Below are positions 1-7,776 of a stretch of DNA of 40,167 nucleotides, one piece after another (the first letter of the stretch is position 1; each line of letters starts with the position of its first letter). Both the position numbers and the translations under genes were made by a program. The notes beneath the pieces are model-generated. The model was not told the origin of the DNA. It saw only the letters and a list, made by a program, of their open reading frames with translations, and did no database searches. Source of the stretch: an uncultured Clostridium sp. (GTDB lineage: Bacteria > Bacillota > Clostridia > TANB77 > CAG-508). The DNA lies in assembly GCA_948435735.1 (NCBI GenBank), contig CAOJGX010000011.1, forward strand, positions 1-40,167, given 5' to 3'.

Positions 1-60
1 ATAGGTTTATAGGTAAATCCTTTATTTAAAAACCTAACTATATTATACAAGGAGGCAATT

Positions 61-561
61 ATGGCAAATAGAGGATATGGCTATCAATACGAAACAAGTC
101 CAAGAAAATTAGAACCAGAATTTAAAAGACAAAAAGTTCAGAAAAAGCCTGTTCAAAAGCAACCAAGTCAAACGAATTCAAAAATAAAAAAGACAAAGCA
201 CAAAACAAAGAAGAAATTTAGATTATCTTTTGAAGCAAAATTTTTTATCAATAGCATGTTATTTTTCTGTATTGTATTTGCGATAATTGCATGTCAGGCA
301 TTGGTAAAGCAGAGATATAAGGAAAAAGAAAGTTTGAAGCAGGAATATAATAAATTATTAGCAAGTAGCAATATGACAGCGGATTTGAGTGAAGATATAA
401 GAGTGTTAGCTTCTGAGTATGGAATGCAGACAAAATCAGCTACTCTAATTGATTTGGGGACTTCAGATTATATTGAATCTTCGGAAAGTGATTTAGAAAC
501 AGAAGAAGATGGATTTTTTAGTAAAATTCTAGTTTGGATAAAGGGAATATTTAATTTTTAA
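61..561 (+). CDS. FtsL-like cell division protein
   Basis: A 166-residue bitopic membrane protein. The first 60 residues are a Lys/Arg-rich cytoplasmic tail that opens with a YETSPRKLEPE-like stretch, which I recall from clostridial FtsL-type proteins. One transmembrane segment follows (about 61-80, FFINSMLFFCIVFAIIACQA), then a short charged coiled-coil-like part (82-100) and an acidic tail. A single membrane pass followed by a coiled coil is the FtsL/DivIC plan, whose members help assemble the division septum. The start is ATG at 61 with an AAGGAGG-type site about 5 bases upstream. The gene that usually precedes ftsL (rsmH) would lie outside the window. The assignment rests on architecture and the N-terminal motif only; another septum-associated small membrane protein is possible. 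Confidence 0.6.
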   Translation: MANRGYGYQYETSPRKLEPEFKRQKVQKKPVQKQPSQTNSKIKKTKHKTKKKFRLSFEAKFFINSMLFFCIVFAIIACQALVKQRYKEKESLKQEYNKLLASSNMTADLSEDIRVLASEYGMQTKSATLIDLGTSDYIESSESDLETEEDGFFSKILVWIKGIFNF

Positions 562-600
562 TGGGAACATTCTTACAGCAAAAGGGTGTGCCCATTTTTT
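562..600 (+). terminator. Rho-independent terminator after the FtsL-like gene
   Basis: ATGGG(A)ACA pairs with TGTGCCCAT, and the right arm runs into TTTTTT. It lies directly after the stop codon of the FtsL-like gene and separates it from the promoter of the next gene. Confidence 0.6.
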
Positions 601-641
601 AATCAATCGACACAAAAACCGAACAAATTTTCATATTTCTA

Positions 642-670
642 TTGACGATTTTAAAGCTTTATGATAAAAT
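642..670 (+). promoter_or_regulatory. SigA-type promoter for the SbcD/SbcC-like pair
   Basis: TTGACG and TAAAAT are separated by exactly 17 bases. An AAAAAGGAAG ribosome binding site and the ATG at 701 follow. Confidence 0.6.
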
Positions 671-700
671 CTATAAACCAAATAAAAAGGAAGTGATTTC

Positions 701-1771
701 ATGAAATTTGTTCATATAGCAGATATGCACTTTGATAGCCCATTTACAGGTTTAAACACACTTGAAAACCTAGGCGATATCAGAAGGCTAGAACAGAGAA
801 AAGTTCTTAAAAAAGTAATAGAGTATTGTCAAGAAAATAAAATCGATTATTTATTAATCGCAGGTGATTTGTATGAACATGAGTATATTAGGAAGTCAAC
901 CATAGAATATATCAACCAATTATTTACGGAAATAAGCGATACAAAGGTTTTGATAGCACCAGGAAATCATGATCCTTATATAAAAAATTCTTATTATCAA
1001 AATTTTGCTTGGAATGAAAATGTATATATTTGTAAAAACGAACTAGAAATATTATCAGAACCAGAAGCAGATTTTTATTTGACTGCTTTTACCGATTTTT
1101 ACTGCACGAAATCACCCATCGAGAAAATCCAAATACAAAATCCAAACAAAGTTAATATAATATTAACACATTGTGATTTAAATGGTTCTACAGACGAAAA
1201 TGGTTATGCCTATAACCCTATATTAGCCTCACAACTAAATCGCTTAAAATTCGATTACGTGGCAATGGGACATATTCATAAGACAAATTTTGCACCAAAT
1301 CAAAATATTGTATATCCAGGTTCAACAATTTCGTTTGGATTTGACGAGTTAGGGCAACACGGCATGGTTGTTGGAGAACTCAATCATCATGAATTAAGAA
1401 CAGAATTTATTCCTTTAGATGACAGAATATTCGCAAAATATGAGTTAAATGTGGCCAACTTTTGGAGCAAAGAAGAAATTATAGAAACAATAGAAAATTT
1501 GAAGTTAGACGAAAAAACAATGTATGAAATCGTTTTAATAGGAAATAGGCAATTTGAGATAAATCCAAGAGAAATCTTCAAACTCCTAACAGTGAAAAAC
1601 ATTTTAAAAATAAAAGATAAAACCCAAATTGGTTATGATATCGAGAAAATTTCCAAAGAAAATAACCTAAGAGGTATATTTGTCAGAAAAATCATTCAAA
1701 AATACGAAAACGAAAATTACCCACAAGAACAAATAAAAAAGGCCCTTGAAATCGGATTAAATATCCTGTAG
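701..1771 (+). CDS. SbcD/YhaO-like DNA repair metallophosphoesterase
   Basis: A 356-residue protein with all the metal-binding motifs of the calcineurin-like nuclease family in order: HIADMHFDSP (His6, Asp8), AGDLYEHE, APGNHDP, THCDL and GHIHK. Its size and its partner match the YhaO/SbcD group, where a Mn2+-dependent nuclease works with an SMC-like ATPase on DNA ends and hairpins. The ATPase follows immediately (1823-3424), so the two probably form one complex from one transcript driven by the promoter at 642-670. The stop codon TAG lies inside a copy of the palindromic repeat (1768-1792), so insertion of the repeat may have set the C-terminus. The family call is firm; whether it is closer to SbcD or to YhaO cannot be settled by eye. 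Confidence 0.85.
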   Translation: MKFVHIADMHFDSPFTGLNTLENLGDIRRLEQRKVLKKVIEYCQENKIDYLLIAGDLYEHEYIRKSTIEYINQLFTEISDTKVLIAPGNHDPYIKNSYYQNFAWNENVYICKNELEILSEPEADFYLTAFTDFYCTKSPIEKIQIQNPNKVNIILTHCDLNGSTDENGYAYNPILASQLNRLKFDYVAMGHIHKTNFAPNQNIVYPGSTISFGFDELGQHGMVVGELNHHELRTEFIPLDDRIFAKYELNVANFWSKEEIIETIENLKLDEKTMYEIVLIGNRQFEINPREIFKLLTVKNILKIKDKTQIGYDIEKISKENNLRGIFVRKIIQKYENENYPQEQIKKALEIGLNIL

Positions 1772-1792
1772 GGGCGATTATCAATCGCCCGC
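1768..1792. repeat. Palindromic intergenic repeat, copy 1
   Basis: Contains the core GGGGCGATTATCAATCGCCC, a near-perfect hairpin (GGGCGATT with AATCGCCC). It begins within the last codons of the SbcD-like gene and supplies its TAG stop. Other copies are at 4554-4584 (divergent), 6088-6112, 7058-7088, 7704-7729 and 9904-9930. Confidence 0.8.
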
Positions 1793-1822
1793 TTCTTCAG
1801 GGCAAAGAAAGGAAAAACCAGA

Positions 1823-3424
1823 TTGAAAATTGATGAAATAAAAATAAATGGATTTGGCAAAATAAAAAATAAAGAAATTGTATTAAAAGACGGAATTAAT
1901 CTGATTTATGGAGAAAATGAATCTGGAAAATCAACCATTTTAAAATTTATCGAAGCAATGCTATTTGGTCTTTCTAAAAATAAAAATGGGAAAATTAGGT
2001 CTGATTTTGAACAATATAAACCATGGGCCGATTTGGAATTTTCAGGAAAAATGAAATATCACTTAAAAAATGGGGAAAAATATGAGATTTTCAGAGAATT
2101 TAAAAAGAAAAGGCCAGTGATTTATAATGAATTTGGAGAAGATATTTCCAAACAATTTAACACTGACAAAATAAAAGGAACTAGCTTTTTTGAAGAACAA
2201 GTTGGTGTGGATGAAGCCACTTTTTCTAAAACAGCCATGATTAGCCAGCAAGAAATTAGGCTTGAAAAATCGGATACAAACAATCTTGTTCAGAAAATAA
2301 GCAATTTAATTTCTACTGGAGATGAGCAGATATCGTTTCAAAAATCAATCGAGAAGTTAAACAAAATGCAAAATGAAAGGATAGGAACAGAGAGAACTAA
2401 GCAAAAACCAATGAATGTTGTAAATAGTAATATTCAAAAGTTATCAGAAGAAAAGAAGATGTTGGTTTTACAGCGAGAAAATGTGACCAATTATTTGAAA
2501 GATAAGGAAAAAATAAGAGAGGAATTAGAAAAATTACAACTCAAAAAAGAAGATTTAAAGCACATAAAAGAAAGTGTAAATGAGGATAAAATTAAGAATA
2601 TAGAAACAAAATTTAAAATGAGAATTTATACTTTTTTATTATGTTTTTTGATAATTATAACCGTATTATTATTTGTATTTTTGAAAAATAAAGCAATTGC
2701 TTTGGCTCCAATGATTTTGGTTGTTGCAAACCTTTTTGTAATGCTTAAAACGAAGTTAAGTTTAAAGGCAGAAAATTCCAATTTAGATAGTCATAAAATA
2801 GAAAAAGAATTAGAAAAAATAGAAGTAACTATGAATGATTTAAAACTTCAAAATTGTATTTTGGAAAACGAAAAAGCAAATATGGATGAGAAATTGGAAG
2901 AATTGGCAAAAATCGAGGAATGCTTGGAAGAGCAAAAGGAAATCAAAGATGAATTAATATCTTTAAACACATCATTTAATATTGTGAAAGAGTGTCTAGA
3001 GGAAGCTTATGAGGAAATAAAACATAACATACCCCCCCAATTTGAACAAAAATTGTGCGAAATGGTAGCCAACATAACGGATGAAAAATATAAAAATGTT
3101 GTTGTTAATGATGAAACAGGTCTTAATATAGAACTTGCTAGTGGTGCCTATATGCCAGTGGATCGATTGAGTGTAGGAACCATTGATGAAATGTATTTAT
3201 CGCTTAGATTAAGTGCATTATCCCAGATTTCCAAAGAAAATTTGCCCATTATTTTAGATGAAAGTTTTGCCTATTTTGATGAACAACGTTTGAAAAATAT
3301 TTTGTGTTATTTGCAAGATAAACATTATCATAACCAAATCATTATTTTTACTTGCTCGAATCGAGAAGAAATGGTGTTAAATTCGCTGAAAATAGAATAT
3401 CATTTAATACACCTTGAAAAATAA
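1823..3424 (+). CDS. SbcC/YhaN-like AAA ATPase
   Basis: A 533-residue SMC/Rad50-type ATPase. The N-terminal half-domain has the Walker A motif GENESGKST (about 34-42). Charged coiled-coil segments follow (about 190-265 and 310-375) and flank a membrane hairpin (about 269-310, two hydrophobic stretches), as in YhaN-type proteins. The C-terminal half carries the signature LSVGTIDEMYLS and Walker B PIILDESFAYFDEQR. It is much shorter than full SbcC because the coiled coils are reduced. The TTG at 1823 is taken as the start, with an AAAGGA site about 11 bases upstream. It is the partner of the SbcD-like nuclease upstream. The end of the gene overlaps the prfA promoter. Confidence 0.8.
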   Translation: MKIDEIKINGFGKIKNKEIVLKDGINLIYGENESGKSTILKFIEAMLFGLSKNKNGKIRSDFEQYKPWADLEFSGKMKYHLKNGEKYEIFREFKKKRPVIYNEFGEDISKQFNTDKIKGTSFFEEQVGVDEATFSKTAMISQQEIRLEKSDTNNLVQKISNLISTGDEQISFQKSIEKLNKMQNERIGTERTKQKPMNVVNSNIQKLSEEKKMLVLQRENVTNYLKDKEKIREELEKLQLKKEDLKHIKESVNEDKIKNIETKFKMRIYTFLLCFLIIITVLLFVFLKNKAIALAPMILVVANLFVMLKTKLSLKAENSNLDSHKIEKELEKIEVTMNDLKLQNCILENEKANMDEKLEELAKIEECLEEQKEIKDELISLNTSFNIVKECLEEAYEEIKHNIPPQFEQKLCEMVANITDEKYKNVVVNDETGLNIELASGAYMPVDRLSVGTIDEMYLSLRLSALSQISKENLPIILDESFAYFDEQRLKNILCYLQDKHYHNQIIIFTCSNREEMVLNSLKIEYHLIHLEK

Positions 3425-3442
3425 ATGAAAATGGTGTATAAT
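3414..3442 (+). promoter_or_regulatory. SigA-type promoter for prfA
   Basis: TTGAAA and TATAAT are spaced by 17 bases. The -35 box lies inside the last codons of the SbcC-like gene, so prfA can be transcribed independently of the repair pair. Confidence 0.65.
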
Positions 3443-3488
3443 ACAAAAATAGTTGTGATTACGTTAAAAATAGAAAGGAAGGAACAAG

Positions 3489-4547
3489 ATGTTTCAAAAA
3501 TTAGAAGATGTAGAGAAAAGATATGAAGAGCTTAACAAGTTGATTAGCGATCCAGAAGTGATTTCCAACCAGTCAGAATGGCAAAAATTGATGAAAGAAC
3601 ATGGCGGAATGCAAGATGTTGTTGAAAAATATAGAGAATATAAAACGGTAAAAAAGGCATTAGACGAAGCGAAAGAAATGCTAAGTGACCCAGAATTAAA
3701 GGAGTTGGCGAGTTTAGAACTAGAAGAAGCAAAAGAAAAGTTGCCTAAAATAGAAGAGGAATTAAAAATTCTTTTAATTCCTAAAGACCCAAATGACGAC
3801 AATAATGTTATTTGCGAAATTAGGTCTGGTGCTGGTGGAGACGAAGCAGCTTTGTTTGCAGGTACGTTATTTAGAATGTATTCCATGTATGCAGAAACAA
3901 AACATTGGAAAATTGATATTGTGAATGAAAATGCTACTGAATTAGGAGGATACAAAGAAATTACATTTATGATAACAGGAAAAGGAGCTTATAGCAGATT
4001 CAAATTTGAAAGTGGTGTACACAGAGTGCAACGTGTTCCAGATACAGAAAGTAGTGGAAGAATTCATACATCCACTGCGACAGTTGCTGTGTTGCCAGAG
4101 GTGGAAGATGTTGAAATAGAGTTAAATCCTGCCGATATCAGAATGGAAGTGTTCCGAGCTTCTGGAGCAGGTGGTCAGCATATTAATAAAACATCATCAG
4201 CGGTTCGATTAATTCATGAGCCAAGTGGAATTGTGGTAGAATGTCAAACTCAAAGGTCACAGGTACAAAATAGAGAATATGCGATGAAAATGTTGCGTTC
4301 GAGATTATATGAAATCGAAAAACAAAAACAAGATTCAGAAGTCGCAAATGCCAGAAAAAGTCAAGTAGGAAGTGGTGACAGAAGCGAGAAAATTAGAACT
4401 TACAACTATCCGCAAGGGCGTATTACAGATCATAGAATTGGTATGAGCATTTTTCAATTTGAAAATTTCTTGAATGGAGATTTGGATGAATTAATTGATA
4501 ATTTGATTGCAACAGATCGAGCAGAAAAGTTAAAAGGTGAAGAGTAA
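3489..4547 (+). CDS. prfA: Peptide chain release factor 1
   Basis: A 352-residue class I release factor, close to the usual family length. It reads UAA and UAG stop codons and triggers peptidyl-tRNA hydrolysis. The catalytic GGQ is at residues 228-230 within [15 protein letters not shown], and the codon-recognition loop reads [18 protein letters not shown], so the PxT tripeptide is Pro-Asp-Thr. The start is ATG at 3489 with an AGGAAGGA site upstream. In Clostridia prfA is usually near prmC and ribosomal genes; here it stands alone between the repair pair and mecA. Its reading frame is intact and contains no in-frame CGG codon. Confidence 0.95.
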   Translation: MFQKLEDVEKRYEELNKLISDPEVISNQSEWQKLMKEHGGMQDVVEKYREYKTVKKALDEAKEMLSDPELKELASLELEEAKEKLPKIEEELKILLIPKDPNDDNNVICEIRSGAGGDEAALFAGTLFRMYSMYAETKHWKIDIVNENATELGGYKEITFMITGKGAYSRFKFESGVHRVQRVPDTESSGRIHTSTATVAVLPEVEDVEIELNPADIRMEVFRASGAGGQHINKTSSAVRLIHEPSGIVVECQTQRSQVQNREYAMKMLRSRLYEIEKQKQDSEVANARKSQVGSGDRSEKIRTYNYPQGRITDHRIGMSIFQFENFLNGDLDELIDNLIATDRAEKLKGEE

Positions 4548-4553
4548 ATAATA

Positions 4554-4584
4554 AATAGGGGGCGAAAAGAGAATCGCCCCTATT
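4554..4584. terminator. Hairpin between convergent prfA and mecA, repeat-like
   Basis: AATAGGGGGCGA pairs with TCGCCCCTATT around an 8-base purine-rich loop. It shares the GGGGCGA/TCGCCCC arms with the palindromic repeat family but has a different loop. Its place between two converging genes suggests a bidirectional terminator role. Confidence 0.6.
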
Positions 4585-4602
4585 AAAATTGTGCTAATAA
4601 CA

Positions 4603-5193
4603 TTATTTTGTATGTAATACATTTTCTGTTACTAAAGTACCACATTCTTTTACTTTATGAAAAACTAAATCTGAATTTTGTACATAAACACCAAATTCAC
4701 TAATAACGCTAGAAATGGCGGAGACATAGTTTTTATCAAAGTTTTCTAAAACCAAAAAGAAGCAATCTTGATACTGGTATAATGAATTACATTCTGACAA
4801 ATATTCTACGAATTTTGGCAAAGAGACAGACAAAAAGTTTGTAAAATTACAAAAATCGTCAAAATTTGCAAATTGATAAACAAGAACCTGATTTGTCTCT
4901 GTAAGCGTTTTCCTACGAGCCTGTACCCTTGTTGATTTCAAAATCTCTTTTTCGATACGCGTAACCGTAAGAATAAAATTGCCATTACTCAAAGCAAGAG
5001 CTTCGATAGAAAGCTTATAATTATCAGTAATAAATCCAATTTCACGTTCTGCTTCATCTAACAAATGCAAAAATAAGCTTTGACTTTCGATGGAGTTAGA
5101 CATAAAGGAATGGACATCTACATTATTTTTCTCCAGATCGGAATGATTAAAAGTAATTCTAATTTTATTTTCGTTAAGTTTTTCTATTTTCAT
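4603..5193 (-). CDS. mecA: Adaptor protein MecA
   Basis: A protein of about 196 residues. The N-terminus MKIEKLNENKIRITFNHSDL and the later LFLHLLDEAEREIGF are typical of MecA, the adaptor that delivers substrates to the ClpC-ClpP protease and affects competence, sporulation and stress responses. A Lys/Arg-rich middle linker (STRVQARRK) separates the substrate-binding N-domain from the ClpC-binding C-domain. The ATG at 5193 is preferred over the TTG two codons upstream because the AGGAGG site then lies 7 bases away. It converges on prfA and diverges from radC. Confidence 0.8.
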   Translation of the reverse strand: MKIEKLNENKIRITFNHSDLEKNNVDVHSFMSNSIESQSLFLHLLDEAEREIGFITDNYKLSIEALALSNGNFILTVTRIEKEILKSTRVQARRKTLTETNQVLVYQFANFDDFCNFTNFLSVSLPKFVEYLSECNSLYQYQDCFFLVLENFDKNYVSAISSVISEFGVYVQNSDLVFHKVKECGTLVTENVLHTK

Positions 5194-5309
5194 GAGCAAA
5201 CCTCCTAAATATAAATTAATTATACTACTTTTTTGCCGAAAGTAAATGTTAATATTTACTAAGTTCTTTTAATTATATTAAGAAATCTTGAAAAATGTAC
5301 TAAAATTAC

Positions 5310-5338
5310 TTGAAAAAAACAGATTTTCAATATATAAT
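5310..5338 (+). promoter_or_regulatory. SigA-type promoter for radC
   Basis: TTGAAA and TATAAT are separated by exactly 17 bases, in the divergent gap between mecA and radC. Confidence 0.6.
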
Positions 5339-5398
5339 ATAATTCACATTAAAGATTAAAAATAAGGGGGCATTTTTAAGTGAACGGAAAGGCCAAAC

Positions 5399-6080
5399 AT
5401 GAAAAACAAAATGAGCACCTTGCCAATGTCAGAAAGACCTTATGAAAAACTACTAACTTATGGAGAAGAAGCTTTAAGCAACAGTGAATTATTAGCCATA
5501 ATTATAAAAACAGGAACAAAAGAAAAAACAGCGTTAGATTTAGCTAGCCAAGTCATGAATTTAGGTTCTAAAGACCCAAACAATGATTTGAGATTTTTGC
5601 AAGAAATTTCCATTAGTGAATTAATGCAAATCAAGCGGGATTGGTGAAGTAAAAGCAATCGAACTAAAGGCATTAGGAGAAATTGCCAAAAGAATGTCAA
5701 GACCAATCAATCTAAGGAAAATCTGTTTAAAAACCAAAGCAGATGTTGCCAATTTAGTGATGCAAGAAATGCGCTATGAGAAAAATGAAGTATTAAAAAT
5801 GATTTTACTAAACAACAAAAATATCGTACAAAAAATCGTCAATATCGCGACAGGAAAAGACAATACCTTGGTTTTTGATGTCAAGCAAATCTTATCAGAA
5901 CCAATCAAATTGCAAATACCCAAAATTATATTAGTCCATAATCATCCAAGTGGCAATTCCATGCCAAGCAAGGAAGACATCCAAGCCACCCAAAAGGTGC
6001 GACAATGTTGTGAATTAATGGGAATCCAATTATTAGATCACATCGTAATCGGAGACGGAGAATACAACAGCGCAATGTAA
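5399..6080 (+). CDS. radC: RadC family (JAMM) protein, read through a +1 shift at CGG
   Basis: Two open frames join into one 226-residue RadC-like protein, the normal length, if the C of the in-frame CGG at 5636 is skipped. The first part (79 codons, MSTLPMSERPYEKLLTYGEEALS and on) is the RadC N-domain with the start of its helix-hairpin-helix; the second holds the JAMM metal site (HNHPSGNSMPSKED, then DHIVIGDGEY). The shift restores IKGIGEVKAIELKAL, the GIG turn of the helix-hairpin-helix. Without it, translation stops two codons later at TGA. The C-terminus ends at EYNSAM, slightly short of the usual ending, next to a palindrome and repeat copy 3. The role of RadC proteins is not settled despite the DNA-repair name. 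An RBS-like GGAAAGG precedes ATG 5399. Confidence 0.85.
5636..5638 (+). other. In-frame CGG at the +1 shift site of radC
   Basis: Codons read AAG CGG GAT TGG TGA in the initial frame. Skipping C5636 gives AAG GGG ATT GGT GAA, which encodes the conserved K-G-I-G-E of the RadC helix-hairpin-helix. Confidence 0.85.
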
Positions 6081-6112
6081 TTGCGCCGTAGGGGCGATTA
6101 TCAATCGCCCGC
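6070..6112. repeat. Small palindrome and intergenic repeat copy 3 at the end of radC
   Basis: GCGCAAT-GTA-ATTGCGC (6070-6086) spans the radC stop codon. It is followed at once by a full repeat copy with core GGGGCGATTATCAATCGCCC (6088-6112). The pair seems to have replaced the last residues of radC. Confidence 0.75.
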
Positions 6113-6119
6113 CCCCATA

Positions 6120-6178
6120 TTAATTACCCGATTACCAATTACCAATTACCTAATGACCAATTACCCGATTATCCAATC
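6120..6178. repeat. Degenerate 7-base tandem repeat
   Basis: About eight imperfect units of the type (A/G)ATTACC run in series (for example GATTACCAATTACCAATTACC's units). The stretch is non-coding and lies between repeat copy 3 and mreC. The low-complexity sequence suggests slippage; no promoter is visible in it. Confidence 0.6.
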
Positions 6179-6238
6179 CCCCAACCTATCCCAATTCATA
6201 CACAATCAACCATAAATCAATAAAAAGGAATGATAAAA

Positions 6239-7054
6239 ATGAACAGAAACAAGCAATCCAATATATTAGGTGGAGTTATAACCTTAATCATATTAATTTT
6301 ATTAATCTTTCTTTCCAATATGCAGCTAGACAAGTTGTCATTTTTAGAAAGTGCAGTCAACGCAGTTGTAACACCAGTACAAAGAGTATTCACTGATTTA
6401 CGCAATAAAATTCAAGGGAATGCTGCGTACTTTACCAATATTGAAAATTTGCAGATTGAAAACGAAGAACTAAAAAGTCGTAATAGTCAGCTAGAAACGG
6501 AATTAAGAGAACTAGAAAGCATCAAAGCAGACAATGTAACACTTCAAGAATACATGAATTTAACACAAAAGTATGCTGACTATAACACAATTCCGGCCTA
6601 TATAATCAACAAAGACGTAAGCAACTATAGCAGTGATTTAGTCATCAATGTCGGCAAGAAAGACGGCGTAGAACCAAATATGACAGTGATTGCAGATAAA
6701 GGTTTAGTTGGCCACGTTCTATCCGTTACCGAAAATACAGCCAAAGTCCAAGTAATCGTAGACGCAGCAAGTACCGTAAGTTGTAATATTAGTACAACAG
6801 AAGAAAGTATCATTTGCAAAGGAACTTTGGAAAATAACCAAATTTTAAGAGCTTCCTATATTCCAACAGGAGCAGAACTAATACAAGGAGACAATGTCTA
6901 TACCTCAGGTCTAGGCGGAATATACAGAAAAGGAATTTTAATAGGAACCATAGAAGAAATCATAACAACCAGCAATGTTACAGACCGTTATGCAACCATA
7001 AAACCAGCTGTAGATTTTTCCACTGTAGACACGGTTCTAGTCATCAACAATTAA
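6239..7054 (+). CDS. mreC: Rod shape-determining protein MreC
   Basis: A protein of about 271 residues. A membrane anchor lies near the N-terminus (about 9-27, ILGGVITLIILILLIFLS), a coiled coil follows (about 65-95), and the rest is the periplasm-facing beta-barrel region typical of MreC (VINVGKKDGVEPNMTVIADK, GLVGHV, then a C-terminal TSGLGGIYRKGILIGTI). MreC links the elongasome scaffold to MreD and PBP2 during rod-shaped growth. The ATG at 6239 is preferred over the one at 6230 because the AAAGGA site then has normal spacing. mreD and a PBP2 gene follow in the same direction. The mreB gene that usually precedes mreC is absent; radC takes its place. Confidence 0.9.
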   Translation: MNRNKQSNILGGVITLIILILLIFLSNMQLDKLSFLESAVNAVVTPVQRVFTDLRNKIQGNAAYFTNIENLQIENEELKSRNSQLETELRELESIKADNVTLQEYMNLTQKYADYNTIPAYIINKDVSNYSSDLVINVGKKDGVEPNMTVIADKGLVGHVLSVTENTAKVQVIVDAASTVSCNISTTEESIICKGTLENNQILRASYIPTGAELIQGDNVYTSGLGGIYRKGILIGTIEEIITTSNVTDRYATIKPAVDFSTVDTVLVINN

Positions 7055-7057
7055 CTG

Positions 7058-7088
7058 TAGGGGGCGATTACTAATCGCTCGCTGCCCC
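7058..7088. repeat. Palindromic intergenic repeat, copy 4 (diverged)
   Basis: GGGGGCGATTACTAATCGCTC followed by GCTGCCCC lies directly after the mreC stop. One arm base and the loop differ from the core found at copies 1, 3 and 5. Confidence 0.7.
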
Positions 7089-7166
7089 AAATTAAAAGGC
7101 AAACGAAAAATAATAACAAACCCAAATCAACCCAAAATCAATCAAAAATAAAATGAAAGGATAGCC

Positions 7167-7700
7167 ATGAAAAAAACAACCATTATTTTTCTATTAATGA
7201 TCACCTTTTTTGTCATATTTTTGCTACAAGTAAATATTTTCCAGAATTTCACCATAGCAGGAGTCATGCCAAATTTGTTTGTGATTTTCATATTATTTGT
7301 AGGCTTATCAGCCAATGTTGCAGTAGGAGTATCATTTGGCGTTATTAGTGGCTTAATGATTGATTTAATCTATAGCAAATCCATAGGAATAACCGCTGTC
7401 ATGTTATGTGTGATAGGCTATTTAGGAGCGTATTTTGATAGGAATTTCTCGAAAGACAATAAAATAACAATTATTATCATGGTAGCCGCATCTACAATTA
7501 TCTATGAAATTGGTTACTATATGATAAATTCGGTTATATTAGGCTTTCCGATAGAGATGTTATTTTTCCTTAGAATATTAGCAATTGAGGTATTATATAA
7601 CATTTTACTAACCATCATTTTATATCCAAGCCTACAAAAAATGAGTTACAGTATTGACAGAGCATTCAAAAGAAACAACATATTAACCCGATATTTTTAA
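7167..7700 (+). CDS. mreD: Rod shape-determining protein MreD
   Basis: A 177-residue, very hydrophobic protein with about five membrane segments, the normal size and layout for MreD, the integral membrane member of the elongasome. It lies between mreC and the PBP2 gene, which supports the call since MreD sequence is poorly conserved. Recognisable pieces are NFTIAGVMPNLFVIFILFVG near the N-terminus and GVISGLMIDLIYSKSIG. The start is ATG at 7167 with GAAAGGA upstream. Confidence 0.85.
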   Translation: MKKTTIIFLLMITFFVIFLLQVNIFQNFTIAGVMPNLFVIFILFVGLSANVAVGVSFGVISGLMIDLIYSKSIGITAVMLCVIGYLGAYFDRNFSKDNKITIIIMVAASTIIYEIGYYMINSVILGFPIEMLFFLRILAIEVLYNILLTIILYPSLQKMSYSIDRAFKRNNILTRYF

Positions 7701-7703
7701 CCC

Positions 7704-7729
7704 ATAGGGGCGATTATCAATCGCCCGCC
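7704..7729. repeat. Palindromic intergenic repeat, copy 5
   Basis: Core GGGGCGATTATCAATCGCCC, identical to copies 1 and 3, between mreD and the PBP2 gene. Confidence 0.8.
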
Positions 7730-7776
7730 ATGGATAGGAATAACGATTTTCATTCCACAAAAATCAAATAAAGAAG

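Noticed and set aside
3494-3955. 153-codon reverse open frame inside prfA
   Set aside because: It is fully contained in the conserved prfA gene, is Ser/Phe-rich as expected of an antisense shadow, and has no ribosome site.
5381-5401. GTG 5381 as an alternative start for radC
   Set aside because: It reads in a different frame from the RadC domain and gives no family similarity.
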